This document shows, piece by piece, positions 1 to 11,374 of a DNA stretch of 64,000 nucleotides. The translations under genes were made by a program, and so were the position numbers. Location: contig BQMF02000096.1 in the NCBI GenBank assembly GCA_027922465.2, positions 372,001 through 436,000 on the forward strand, given 5' to 3'. Every line of letters starts with the position of its first letter. Within the stretch, counting starts at the first letter, position 1. Source of the stretch: Turritopsis dohrnii (taxonomy: Eukaryota > Cnidaria > Hydrozoa > Anthoathecata > Oceaniidae). The notes below the pieces were generated by a model. It saw only the letters and a program-made list of their open reading frames with translations. It was not told where the DNA came from and did not search any database.

Positions 1-1090
1 ACTTCCACCTTTTCACAAATTGGAGAACATGATCTTCAAGCATATGTAACTTTGGTGTTACAGATTCGTCAGAAAATGTTTCACGAAAGTATGCCATCAA
101 ATCTGTTATTGCTTTTTCTGTAAAAAGAAGATAATAGTAATTTTAAATAGTATTTTTAAAAATAAAGTGTATAAATAAATGCCAATTGCATCCTAATGAA
201 TTTGTGTAAACAAAGGTTACCACAACAATGAATAAGCTAATGATAGATCCATACCTAATTCACAAATTTTCTCATCACAGAAGGCGTCACACTGAATTCA
301 TCAATGTGTGACACGTAGAATACTTGTGAAGAAGCATTTTAAATTGTTGAGATATAACAATTGCTTCCTTGTGGATATCATTACCAACAAAGCCAAGGTC
401 ATATACCTTTTTTGGTATAGCATTGCAAAGTTGTATTTGTTAACTAAAGATATGTTAAAGTAAACTTATATAACTTATATATTTCTGAAAAGAAACTGGG
501 TAATAATAATAATTATATAAAAAGATTTTTTTTAAAAAAATAAAAACAATACTTAGACCATTTTATATACCTTTTATTGACATGATTTCCCACAAATGAT
601 TTTCCATGGTATGCCTGTCTTTCCACTCCAAGATCATTCAGCACTTTATCCAATAACTGGACAATGGGGCCATCATTGGGACCAAGTTTATTGGCTTTCT
701 GGAGTTCATCTATTTCTTGCAGCTAAATTAAACATGTGTACTTATTATACTGTATTGTAATTATCTAGTTTTTCATTCCTTTAGTGCTCTAGCTATTTGT
801 TGTTGTTTTTATACCTTTTCTTGTAGTTTTTTATGTAAATGAACTATTCAAGGTTCATAAATTGCTTTTATTCTCTCTTCATTTGCAGGATCTTTCAAGA
901 TGTTTACATTGATTGCTTCATGGACCAATTTGATTTGATTTTGGAAATCAGCCACAGCGTATTCCAGATTTCGTATACTGGCTTGAGTGGAAATGTATGA
1001 ATTGAAATCACAGTACTCCAAGCTTCCTATTTTTTAATGCTAGAGCTCCTGCAATCTTTACGTCAAGAATATGGCAGTGATCTTCAAGCA
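1..1090 (-). pseudogene. decayed C-terminal exons of the N-RAG transposon-like gene
   Basis: Minus-strand exon remnants continue the RAG1-N-like gene. The ~1070-824 segment reads MLEDHCHILD... but needs a one-base frame change near 1015, and carries an in-frame TGA at 854 before a GT donor at about 804. Exon 722..571 is open and includes the phrase ERQAYHGKSFVGNHV, which I recognise from invertebrate transposon proteins of unknown class. Exon 443..255 has a stop at its start and a frame change before CDAFCDEKICEL. Exon 117..1 is open (SVTPKLHMLEDHV...) and runs off the left edge. The stops and frame changes argue for a pseudogene or a dead transposon copy. The protein family of this C-terminus is distinct from the RAG1 core, which matches the reported N-RAG-TP arrangement. 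Confidence 0.65.
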
Positions 1091-1448
1091 TGTTGAAGAA
1101 CTTTAAGTATGTGCCCAATGAAATATGAAATTTGTGATAAGGAAAGTGAAATTCAAAGAAGAAAAAATTTGGACAAATTTTTGCGAATGCTGCAAATTTG
1201 AAAAAATTTTGCGAGACTAATTCTTGCGAACACCTGTTTTTGAAACAATTTTGGGAGGTAAATTTTTATGAATGTTTGTTTTTGAAAGATGATTAATTTT
1301 TTCGGAATTGGGGCCAAATTCGCAAAAATAAGTATCACAAAAATTTATATCACAAGATTTTATCCCACATTAACTAATGTGAATACAAAGGTATTCATAT
1401 TGCTTGTATATATATATATGGTACATTTTTAATTTTATTAGCACGTAC

Positions 1449-2751
1449 CTTCCCATTTTTGTAAGTTTATCCCATGGAATTCCCAAGTTTACTTTCATTG
1501 AAACAAGAGCTTCTGCTGAAATTGAGGGTGAAGAGGCATCTGCCAATTGTAGAATTTCATCTTTCTCTTTTTCTTTGAAACTTTTCACTAATTTAGAAGT
1601 TTGTGCTATCATTGATGTGGAAGAGCCACCAGTGGCCATCTCAAGCTGTTGTTTCATGAAGTTATTTCTAATTTGAAGAGTTTCTCTGCAGACTTCAGTT
1701 TTACTTTTTATTGCTTTTGGCATTGATGTTAGTACCAAAGGCTATAATTGTAAATCGAAATATTGCCTTTATGAGAACTGATAATATTTATATATTTTTA
1801 TGAATAATATATATATATACTTACACGAGAACCGCCAGTCATGAATTCAATACTATTATTAGGTAAAGTTGATTGAGCCATCTTTGTTTTAATAACATGA
1901 AGAGCAGCATCTTCAAATTCCTTAGGTATTTGACTGTCTTGACTCAAATTAAATACCTCACGCAGAGATGTAGATGATACTGGCGTGTTCAGAAGTGGCC
2001 CATTGCAGGTTTTTTCATGCTCGATCTTTTGGTCAAATTCTTGTATTTTGAAAATAACCCCGCAATGTAATTGGCACTCTAACTGGAGGCATGAAATCAT
2101 ATCTGCAATAGCTTTTGATGGTAAGACAGATTGGGGAGCAATCAGTTCTTTACAAACTGGACATTGACAATTTTTGATTTCCACCCCTTCCACTTTTATC
2201 AGCAAGCAATTAAAACATATTGAGTGGTGACAATTTGTAAGAAGGACAGGTTGGTGCATCAAATCCATGCAAACTGGACATATACACAGCTTCAGGTGAT
2301 TGTTACTTAAAGCAACATGTTTAAGATAACATCCATTTGGGATGTTATCAGATGGAATTGATGCACTTAAATTGGAAGACACTTCTTTTGTCCAATACAT
2401 GTTTTGTGCTGAATACCTCCCAGGGGAAGTTTTCTTTTTAGGTCGCCCGCCTTTTTTAAATTTTGAGGCAGAATGACACACAACACATTTTAGATGATGT
2501 TCACTCCAAGTTATTTCTTGATGCTTAGGTGTTATTTTCTTTTTAATAATATTTTGTAACTTGGAGTAACATTTCAGGCATATTTTTGAGGGGTGAATGT
2601 GTGGCTGATCTCTACTGACATCAAGCAAAAAGTATGTTTTTAATGACTCTGAGAGTTTATTTACATCAAAGGCATTGTATGTCTCTTTAGGCAGCATTTG
2701 TTGACATGTTCTACATAGCTTCAGTAAGTTGGTTGCATGTTCGTCAGCCAT
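1449..2751 (-). CDS. RAG1 N-terminus-like (N-RAG-TP type) zinc/RING protein, 5' exons
   Basis: Two open exons: 2751..1825 (309 codons, ATG start) and 1741..1449, joined in phase 0 by a GTAAGT donor and an AG acceptor. In order: a C13-x2-C16 ... C58-x2-C61 pair; a second pair at C89/C92 followed by a basic GGRPKKK stretch; a C3HC4 RING (C158, C161, C174, H176, C179, C182, C197, C200); a C2HC finger (C226, C230, H245, C249); then a GGSR-type segment leading into a helical region. This order parallels the non-core N-terminal region of RAG1 (zinc dimerisation domain, RING, zinc finger, GGRP helix), known outside vertebrates in N-RAG-TP transposons. No RAG1 DDE core is visible. The RING could give E3 ligase activity, which is inferred. 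Downstream exons are decayed, so the gene is probably a transposon-derived relic whose first half remains open. Confidence 0.8.
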
Positions 2752-5474
2752 ATTAAGTATAGAGGTGCAGTGGGGTGCAGATTTTTCTTAATAATTCTAT
2801 TAAAAAAAATTACAGGAAATTAAGGAAGCCATAGAAAGCTAGCTGAGATAATGTTTTTTGAAAATATGTAACAGTTGTACCCAGAAAAACTTCAGGGAAT
2901 TCGTTTCAGCCGGCAAAAGTTCTCGTCATAAACGATCTTCTTATCACCACTTCTTCTTCACTTTTGATGATGTTCCTTCGCGCGCTTTCCACTTTTTATA
3001 TTTTGTTAACCTTCCTTGGTCATATTTGCTTCGATTTAAAATACAAAGAAACAAATTACAGTAGAAAGTGGATGTTGTAGCTCTTATTTCTCACTGTATA
3101 TAAGTGTGGCCACGAGCTAATTTTTCCGAGAATTTTGAAAAAATCTTCACATCTTTTCGAGCATGCGCAGACTGAATTTCCCGTATCTCGGCGTAACTGG
3201 ATGGCCGTGCGCCTCATTCTCTTTTATGCAATGTTTATTATTTTTTAACTACTCGGTAAAATTTGAAGTAAAAACCGAAAATTTTAAATCAAAAACGAGT
3301 ATACTTAACAAGTTTATTCGTAAAAACAAACATGCTATCCTCATTAGGGCTTCTAAAAGCTACTTTTTTTAGAAAATCGGAACTGAATTCGTTTTTTCGT
3401 TTTTATGCTATAATGAAAAACATATTTTCGACTTTTCATTTCACATACTCGGACGTTTGTTTCATTATTTTACGAACTAAAAGCGTTTTCAAGTTGTTTT
3501 CACTAGTACGACCTCCTAAGGAATATAGAATGTTGTGGTGTAAGGATCGGGACCGAAACTAATTGGCGTCCTCTTAATTATGGTCATAAACATTGTTTAC
3601 ACTTTCTTAATTGTCGGCGAATAATTATCACGCCGAAAAAATAAATCTACCAATCAAAATCTCTGGTATATAATAATAGCACACGTGCACAGCTGTATAT
3701 TTTTAAGTTTGTAAAAACAATCTTCTATTGTGCAGAGATTGAGTGAGAAAAAAGTTATGTTTCTGCCAAACCAGATTATAAAGATATTTGCTATACTTTT
3801 ACGGAAACCTTCCAGAAAAAGAAGTTGAAGTATATTTCTCCAATTTTAGGCAGTCGGAATATACATTTTATACATAAATATGCTTTTAATGCCATTTATA
3901 TATATCAAGGCATATTTACGACAAAGCAGTGATGATCTCTGTTTCATCAGAAAGCTGACAGCTTATCCGGAGAACAATTTGTAAAATTGTTCATGTTCGT
4001 TCAAACAGAAATATTTCCACTTCAAAACATACATGTTCATTACGAGAGTCAAGTGTACTTTCGTCAATGTTATTGTCGTCATTTATATCAACATCAATTT
4101 CAAAATCTTCAATATGATTTTACATATTTGTTTAGTTGATCACAAGAAAGCAATGAATACGAATATTATTCTCGTCAAATCGTGAAACACAAACTTATTT
4201 TTCGTTATGCTACCATCTGAATAATTCTAATAATTTTCATAATTATGCAGAATTGATAAAAAGACATTAGCTGAAGTCCCACATTCTGAAAAATTAACAA
4301 TAGATCTCGAGATCTGAATTACGACTTTTATTACGGGGAACAATAGACTTCCATATATAGCGCGAAATTTTAAATTTTTAAAATTCAACTTTGTATACGG
4401 CCACCAGTAATTACAACACGGATGGTACAAAGGAAATTTCATCGATGTTATTCTATCTCTTTTTGTATTTCTATGTTTGTTTTAAAAATATTTCATATCT
4501 GTATGTATTCGCACTGAAGATGGCTGTTGTCAGCCGAAAGCTTTAATACATGAACGTGTCATAATCGAATGTGTCTTCTCTTAATCAATTCACGTTTCGT
4601 CGTCTTAATGTTGTGCTTTGTAACATTTTGTGCTACACTACGCTATTGATTTAAAAGACTTCCTTCGTTATCCTGATGAACATTGCTGTGCAGCTAGTAA
4701 TCCATTGATGTTTCTAAAACCTTTATGAGATATGTACGACCCGTTTTTAGCTACTTCATTTGTTGAAATCTCTTATGTTATTACGGTGCAAGGCCAACTT
4801 TTGTCAACTATGAAAGAATTTCCTTCCTTAATGGATGGATACTAAATGTCGAAAAAATGAGATGGGATATTTTTGTAGACATAAGCACTTCTTATGATGA
4901 TGCTGTTTATAATCAACTAAAAATATAATCAACATAAACAATGATGGGAATTTCGGTTCTATTATTTTCTTCAGTAACATAGTTTATTCAAATATAAACA
5001 TGATATAAACTTGAAAGTGTGTCTACATGATATTGCACTTAGAAATTTGGTATCCATCACCGTTTCAGATGAAAAGAAAGAAATTCATTAATAGAATCGT
5101 AATTCATAAATAGGTAATTGCGATTTTTTGTTTGCTGCAAAAATAATGATTAACAGCAAGATTTGCAACGATCACAACAAATATCACTGAAGATGGTTTT
5201 ACCGAAAAGCTGCTATCGTTCTTTATTAAATAGTTGTTGTCCATGTTGTTTCTATGTAATAAGCAAATATGATAGTCGCAGTTCATTGGGTTACAGTAAC
5301 AAGAGCGACTACAATGATACCATTTCCAAGTTTAACAGGACAACGTAACAACAGAAATTTATAAATATGATGTACATAGTGTAATATTTCTAATTTATGA
5401 GATTGGCATTGTATCATTGTAGTAATTATTATCAAAACGATATTTTCGTGAATAGCAATCTTCCATAACATGTT
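2752..5474. other. intergenic, no gene seen
   Basis: I see no convincing exon or long open frame on either strand here. The only structured piece is a hammerhead-like motif at 4506-4571, listed separately. The sequence is otherwise AT-rich and unremarkable. Confidence 0.5.
4506..4571 (+). ncRNA. possible degenerate hammerhead ribozyme-like motif
   Basis: CTGAAGA (4514-4520, fits the CUGANGA core) is followed by a perfect 5-bp hairpin GGCTG-TTGT-CAGCC (4522-4535), then GAAA (4536-4539) and a GTC at 4558-4560. Flanking TATTCG (4506-4511) can pair with CGAATG (4566-4571) as stem I with one G-U pair. Stem III would be very short or lost in this copy. Penelope-like and other retroelements are known to carry short hammerheads. 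Whether this is functional is unknown, and it may be only a fragment of a dispersed repeat. Confidence 0.3.
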
Positions 5475-6894
5475 CCCAGCGGGCACACGACGTCTTTGAG
5501 ACGTCTCATTTTAATCGTAAAATGGTCGTTCAGTTTTGAGATCGTTTTGCGACGTCGTAGAGACGTCTGAAAATGGGACGTTGCAATTGGGATCCTTTTA
5601 CGATCAATTTGGGACCTGATAAAAATTTTCAAATTTCATTCTGCAGTCATTAAACAGTATAAATCGAGTAATACTAACATGCTTATATAGAATTTACATT
5701 CGTACCGATTCTTTTTCTTGGTCATGTGAGGGATGCTTTCACGACGTTTTTGGGACGTCTCTATACAGATTAAATGACCTTCGAAAGAATTATAAATTTT
5801 CAAAAGCGATTAGTCAACAAAGATTCATCGAATATGTTTTACTACAGTTGCATGATTTAAGGAATATAAAATAGACCAATGACAAATACGTAAGACAAAG
5901 AGAAATTCCCGGGTTATAAAATTCACGTGTGATATAGAAAGTTTCAAAAGCAAAGGCTTTCTTGTAAGAAAAGGTTAATACTGTTAATAATGATACATGT
6001 ATAACATAAGTTTCGATAAAAGACATTTAGATAAAACTTAGAAGAATTAATTAAACATGGCGTTTTGTCAAAGGTAAACTGGCAAAGTGCAAATTGAAAA
6101 ACACCTTGAAAAGATACCATCCTGTTCGATGAAATTAACGGTGAGTTTCTGTTTTCTGAATCCATTCGGCGGGTGTATTTATACATATTTATACATTCTT
6201 GTTGAACTTAGTTTCAGCATTCCAGCATCAGAAAAGCACTGTAGATGACATAAAAAAAATTCCGTTGATGCTCAAAGATCTCTTGATCGATAATGAGGTT
6301 GGCGAAATTTCAAAAGGGCTAGCCGAAGGTAGTTTTGAATGTGGAAATACATGTGATTCAAAATTTTATAACTTGATGACAAATTAGCTAGTATATGTTG
6401 AACTGTAAATTGTTACGTTGTAAACTTTTAAAAAGAATTAAAAAGGAGACATCTATTGAATTTGTATGTTTTGTTGTTTTAATGATCCCAACATAGATGG
6501 CCTATGATCCCAGAGAAAGGAGGTTGTTAATCGGACGTCTCTACGATGTCGTTACGGCCAGAGATTGAAGTCGTTGCGATATCCTGTCGTTGAGACTTCT
6601 CAGTGAAGATGTGATTGGGATGTTTTCTGAGGATCCCACTTTGCGATCATTGAGCGACGTCTTTGGGATGTCATGGAAAGACGTCTCTACGACGACTTTA
6701 CGAAGATGAACGAGTAAATTTCATACTCCTGCGACGTCGTTACGATGTCGTTGGGAGGTCATCGAAACGTCTCAGTGAAGATGTGATTGGGACGTCTTTT
6801 GAGATTCCCACTTAGCGACGATTTCGTGACGTCTCAGGGACGTCTTGGAAAGACGTCTCTACGACGTCTTTACGACGTCTTTGTGCCCGCTGGG
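5475..6894. mobile_element. 1.4-kb TIR element ending CCCAGCGGGCACA, GACGTC-rich
   Basis: The left end CCCAGCGGGCACA at 5475 is matched in inverted orientation by TGTGCCCGCTGGG ending at 6894. Both ends then run into clustered GACGTC/GACGTCT motifs (roughly 5488-5620 and 6530-6880), as in transposons with subterminal transposase-binding repeats. No transposase frame is present inside, so it is non-autonomous. The superfamily is not clear to me and no certain target-site duplication is seen. Confidence 0.75.
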
Positions 6895-7310
6895 TTTGCT
6901 TCACTTTTGATGAGCTTCCTTTCAACCTGCTGTTAACTGCTTGGTCGATGGACTTACTTTTAATACTTACCAACGGTTTAATAATATTAAGAAATACTTA
7001 AAACTAAAGTTGAAATTAGCATTCTGGTTGGTTTCCTGCAACTCTGCAACAGACCTGTCAACATCAAGCAGAAGTGAAATATTTTTTTTCTTGATTGATT
7101 GCTGATTTGGTTGTTTTCATCAATTAAATAAAGTTGATGACAAGATTGATTGTAATTAACTATGATTGACAATCTTTAAGGGGATTAAAATGTAGTGTCA
7201 CGCCTTGCAAATGAATGTAAGATTTCTGAATGAATGCAAAATATATCTTTGTACGGTGGCTTGTATCTGCCACAAAAATGCGTTTTTAAAGAATGAACGA
7301 AAATAGATCT
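6895..7310. other. intergenic spacer, nothing recognised
   Basis: AT-rich sequence between the TIR element and the 20-bp satellite. A short hairpin GGTGGCTTGTATCTGCCAC occurs near 7255. No open frame looks real. Confidence 0.4.
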
Positions 7311-7870
7311 GTTCCTGAAAACATTGACGCGTTTTTTAGAAATAGCCGTGTTTATAAGAAAATAGACACGTTTCTAAGAAAACGGACGTGTTTTGAAGAA
7401 CATGGACGTGTTTATAAGAAAATAGACGTGTTTTTATGAAAATGGACGCGTTTATAAGAAAATTGACGCGTTTTTAAGAAAATGGGCGTGTTTTTAAGAA
7501 AATAGACGCGTTTATAAGAAAATTGACGCGTTTTTAAGAAAATGGACGCGTTTTTAAGAAAATGGACGCGTTTTTAAGAAAGTAGACGTGTTTTTAAGAA
7601 AATGGACGCGTTTTTAAGAAAATGGACGCGTTTATAAGAAAATTGACGCGTTTTTAAGAAAATGGACGTGTTTTTAAGAAAATGGACGCGTTTATAAGAA
7701 AATTGACGCGTTTTTAAGAAAATGGGCGTGTTTTTAAGAAAATAGACGCGTTTATAAGAAAATAGACGCGTTTTTAAGAAAATGGACGCGTTTTTAAGAA
7801 AGTAGAGGTGTTTTGAAGAAAATGGACGCGTTTTTAAGAAAATGGACGTGTTTTTAAGAAAATGGATGCA
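7311..7870. repeat. 20-bp tandem satellite, about 28 units
   Basis: The unit is close to GACGCGTTTTTAAGAAAATG, repeated in exact 20-bp steps with variants (TTTATAAGAA, GACGTG). There is a higher order: the 80 bp at 7441-7520 recur identically at 7681-7760, 240 bp or 12 units later. Each canonical unit carries ACGCGT. The array ends just before the transposase gene and may be its subterminal region. Confidence 0.95.
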
Positions 7871-7919
7871 TTCTGTAGAAAATGATGCATTTTTAAGGAC
7901 AAAACAAGTGAAATCGTGC

Positions 7920-8032
7920 CGGTTAGCAAAAACGAGCGAAAAACGTACTCAAAACGGGCGGAAAACGTACTCTGTTCAAAAACGAGCGGAAAACGTGCTC
8001 AGTTCAAAAACGAGCGAAAAACGTGCTAATAA
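7920..8032. repeat. degenerate ~25-30-bp tandem repeat (AAAACGAGCGAAAAACGT)
   Basis: About four units of a purine-rich motif AACGAGCGGAAAACGTGCTC, spaced 21-30 bp apart, lie between the 20-bp satellite and the transposase start. They are open in the transposase frame but read as low-complexity peptide, so I regard them as 5' flanking sequence. Confidence 0.8.
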
Positions 8033-8093
8033 TCTGGAAAAATATGATTTTTTCAACTTTGGATATCGAAGAATCAGCACATGTTGCCTTGTC

Positions 8094-9221
8094 ATGGATG
8101 CTTTAATTATTGAATATTTCGGAAATGGATTCACTTACAAAGAAATTATTTCAATTTTGTCTTCTCGACACGGTATAGACAGTAGCATACGAACGCTTCA
8201 TCGCATTTTGAGAAAGCATGGGTTGAGAAGAAAAAATAGAGAGTGTGAAACTGCGATTGTGCTGAATTTCATTGCTGATGAACTTAAAACTAGTGGCAGT
8301 CTTATTGGTTATAGAGGTATGCATCAAAGGTTGGCTTCAAATAAAATATTTGTTGATAGAGAAATGGTTCGTCTTTCTATGAAATACCTCGATCCTGAAG
8401 GAACTGAACGAAGAAAATCTCACAAACTTAAAAGAAGAAAATATGCAGTAGCTGGACCTAACCATGTTTGGCACTTGGATGGCAACGACAAACTGAAGCC
8501 ATTTGGCTTTAGTATACATGGATGCATAGATGGCTTCAGCAGGAAAATGCTATGGCTCGAAGCATGTCCTTCCAATAAAGACCCAGGAATTATTGCAAAA
8601 TTTTTTACCGACATGATTATTAGAGTAAAAGGTTGCCCAAGAATTGTTAGAGCAGATCGTGGTGTCGAAAATTCTTCCATTGCTGGTATTCAAAGATTTT
8701 TGAATCGTAGATTGCCTAATGCCAGAAATACTTTCATATTTGGAAAGTCTACTTCTAACCAAAGAATCGAAGCATGGTGGGCTATTTTGAGAAAGACATG
8801 TGTACAGTGGTGGATGAACCTATTCAAAGATTTTCGCGATGCGGGACTGTTTGATGATAGTAACCCTCTTCATGTTGAATGTTTACGTTTTTGTTACTAT
8901 GGCTTGCTACAAGATGAATTAACTGCCACTCAAAAAGCATGGAATAACCACAGGATTCGACCAGTTCAGAATTCTGATACCTTGTCAGGAGTACCAGAAA
9001 TTATTTATCACTGTAACGAAAACATAGATGTTCTCAATAAAAACATTCAATTATCTGAATTGAGTTTGATCCAACCATATTGCAAAAGTCCTCCAACATT
9101 TGGCTGCAAAAAGGAATTTGCAGAACTTGCCGTGATGCATATGAATATACAAGGATTATCGATGCCAAGAAATATCAATGAGGCAGAATTGCTGTACTTA
9201 CAACTCATTCAATTAGTTTGA
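8094..9221 (+). CDS. IS3EU-like DDE transposase (integrase-fold), intact
   Basis: A 375-residue frame from the ATG at 8094. The same frame is open back to 7842, but that part reads through satellite and repeat DNA, so I take 8094 as the start. Residues ~10-48 resemble a helix-turn-helix (YKEIISILSS...LHRILRKHGLRRK). An rve-type core follows: D129 in HVWHLDG, D188 in RADRGVE and E226 in NQRIEAWW, with 37 residues between the last two, as in DD35E-like integrases. The GPNHVWHLDG...GFSIHGCIDGFSR block is characteristic of the IS3EU family of eukaryotic cut-and-paste transposons and of its host-domesticated relatives. No stop or frame change interrupts it, so it may be active or recently active. 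The gene is convergent with the 10.1-11.1 kb gene. Confidence 0.85.
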   Translation: MDALIIEYFGNGFTYKEIISILSSRHGIDSSIRTLHRILRKHGLRRKNRECETAIVLNFIADELKTSGSLIGYRGMHQRLASNKIFVDREMVRLSMKYLDPEGTERRKSHKLKRRKYAVAGPNHVWHLDGNDKLKPFGFSIHGCIDGFSRKMLWLEACPSNKDPGIIAKFFTDMIIRVKGCPRIVRADRGVENSSIAGIQRFLNRRLPNARNTFIFGKSTSNQRIEAWWAILRKTCVQWWMNLFKDFRDAGLFDDSNPLHVECLRFCYYGLLQDELTATQKAWNNHRIRPVQNSDTLSGVPEIIYHCNENIDVLNKNIQLSELSLIQPYCKSPPTFGCKKEFAELAVMHMNIQGLSMPRNINEAELLYLQLIQLV

Positions 9222-10077
9222 GAAGTTAACTTTTTTCCTCTCTTGATTATTATAGAAATAAACAAGTTTTGATTCTCTTGAAACTAGCGACCTCCGTCTG
9301 CTTCACCTACCCAGTAAGAGATATAAACAAAGCCCTTAAACAAATGGATGTACTATGAATTCTTAAATCATTACGAACTTTTACTTTTTATTGCGAATGA
9401 ACAGGTGTGGGTATGATAAAAAATCCTTTTAAGGATCTTCTGAAAGTTAATGAGCACCCACCCACCCTCCAAAAGTTAAGAAAAGAGTACCCTTAGAAAA
9501 ATCCCCCATTTGATTGTAAATGATGCATTCAAATCTTTATCAAAGATATATGTATTTCCGAACATTACCTAGAATTCACAAACTTGAACTTTCCCCGACT
9601 AAATTTAAATCATAAATTTCTTTCCAGATCATGATAAACAAAGATAGGGTTTCCCAAAGAAACCTCCGCCTAATCGCAATAGTTGTATTTTGCAGAATGA
9701 AATTTCGCAAAACACGGAGCAATCAACATTACTAAAAGTATGATGTTTGGGTATGATGTTTCCCCCGCTTAATTCACACACTAACTCTCAGGCAATTTAA
9801 AATTAACTCGTGCCTTATGCGACACACTGTTGTAAGTACGGTGCTCCGTTTATAATAAGGGTTTGGCTATTTAAGTGAAAGAGTTTCGATAGCATGGCTA
9901 ATTATGCATGTAGTTTTGTAAAAATGGTTATTTCATTTCAATGACGATTTGTTAGAAAGTGGAAATAATGATCAGGCATTTGCAAAGTGATCACAACCAT
10001 ATAAACCATAACAAGATTTTTCGCAACAAAATAGAGCTAACTCTTCATGGGAAAAAGAGTTTTGATTGAATATATAC
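9222..10077. other. spacer between two convergent genes
   Basis: No exon recognised. It holds the likely 3' untranslated sequences of the transposase (plus strand) and possibly of the convergent gene. No matching terminal inverted repeat was found. Confidence 0.4.
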
Positions 10078-11084
10078 CCAGTTGTTCAGTCACAAATTTA
10101 TCTTCTTGTTCATCTTTCACTTTCATCTTTTTACATTGAGATGCTTTCAGAGGCTTCTCTAAGAAATCTGAAGAAAACATAGAATATTACAAATACTAAA
10201 ACTACCAATAAATGGGCAGAATGGGAGAAAATAAATCCTTGAGAAAAAAGAAAACAGATTAAGGAAAAATAACTCCACATTATCTCTAAAATAAATTACC
10301 TGCTAAAGAATCATCACTATCACTGGTTTGATCACCTGTAAGGTTAACTACATTGCTCTTGCAGAAAATTTCCTCAAATGCCACAACTGTCTTTGCTTTG
10401 CTCATCAGATACAATCTAGTTTTACTAAATCCATTCATGTTGATATACCTTGTTAATGTGAAAGGTACATGATTTCCATCAATATTCAGTTCTGAGGTCA
10501 TTATTTCTTCTTTAAAGTTTCCAACTTGAAAACTTAGAGTGTCTCGAAGGCCAAATTCAGTTCTATTTTTTGGACAAAACAGCTTTATTGCAAATTCCAT
10601 AATTTCATTGAGGGAACTATTTCCAAGTAATTTCACATTTCGTGGGCCACCACCTTTCTTTTGTGATACCCTGACATATTTTTTCTTCTTTTTATCGTAA
10701 TGCAACCACCCAAGATTAATCGACCTCTTCCTGCCATCACTAACGGTTCTGTCATTATTAAGTACAGCAGCCCTTAATTCAAGTTTGCGATCATCAGATG
10801 CAGAAGTAGGCATACAGAAACAACGCAATGCCATTATATCACCACGAGCTTCTAAACCTATATCATTCAACTGATTATCCGTAGCAGCATTGATAGCAAC
10901 CTGGTCCATCTAAAATTCAGATCCATTATGTTCAAGAATATATTTGATCAAAATATCTATCAACAGATATTATATGGTACTAATTTTATAAAGATATATT
11001 GAGAAAAAGAAACTTTACCTTGTCTACAACAAAGTTTCGTAAAACACTGTCCTTAACTCCACGATGTTGTAAAAATTCAACGAT
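10078..11084 (-). CDS. SAM-like plus G2E3/HECT-associated-type domain protein, partial model
   Basis: Three in-phase exons: 11084..11019, 10909..10300 and 10167..10078, all with AG/GT boundaries. The first exon plus the start of the second (EFLQHRGVKDSVLRNF...LNDIGLEARGD) reads like a sterile alpha motif-type helical bundle. The middle exon has a basic GWLHYDKKKKKYVRV segment followed by GGGPRNVKL and LFCPKNRTEFG, a pattern I know from uncharacterised fish and invertebrate proteins annotated as G2/M phase-specific E3 ligase-like, upstream of a HECT domain. No HECT exon is visible here. Exons upstream of 11084 and downstream of 10078 were not found, so both ends are open. It may be a host gene, or a second gene of the neighbouring IS3EU-like element; tail-to-tail placement fits but does not prove this. 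Confidence 0.6.
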
Positions 11085-11374
11085 CTGAAATATATATAAC
11101 TGATGAATGAATACTGATTTTTTATTTTCAAAATCAATGTCAATTATGACAAAGCATTCTCAAATTTTAACTCAGAGTGAATTGATTATAATCATAATAC
11201 CTATTAGCATATATAAATATATATTTATTTTTTCAGACAAGACTCATTCACTTATATTGAACAGAATTGATATTACAAACTTCATAATTATCATCTTTAC
11301 TTGGGCATTGAAGGATAAAAACAATTTTCTCCAGCAGCCCAATTTCTTGGTTGTTTCCACTTAATGGAGGAAGT

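Noticed and set aside
1153..1370. Possible small element with GCAAAAATT words
   Set aside because: TTCGCAAAAATAAGT-like words are suggestive of a dispersed repeat, but no ends or inverted repeats could be defined.
6199..6387. Short plus-strand frame inside the GACGTC element
   Set aside because: Too short and without similarity to any transposase that I know.
7311..7870. CRISPR-like array
   Set aside because: Units are contiguous 20-mers without spacers, in a eukaryotic genome; it is a satellite. The same applies to the arrays at 27.6, 39.1 and 41.8 kb.
7842..8093. Upstream extension of the transposase frame
   Set aside because: The translated sequence is satellite and tandem-repeat DNA without conserved residues; the family-like sequence begins at the ATG at 8094.
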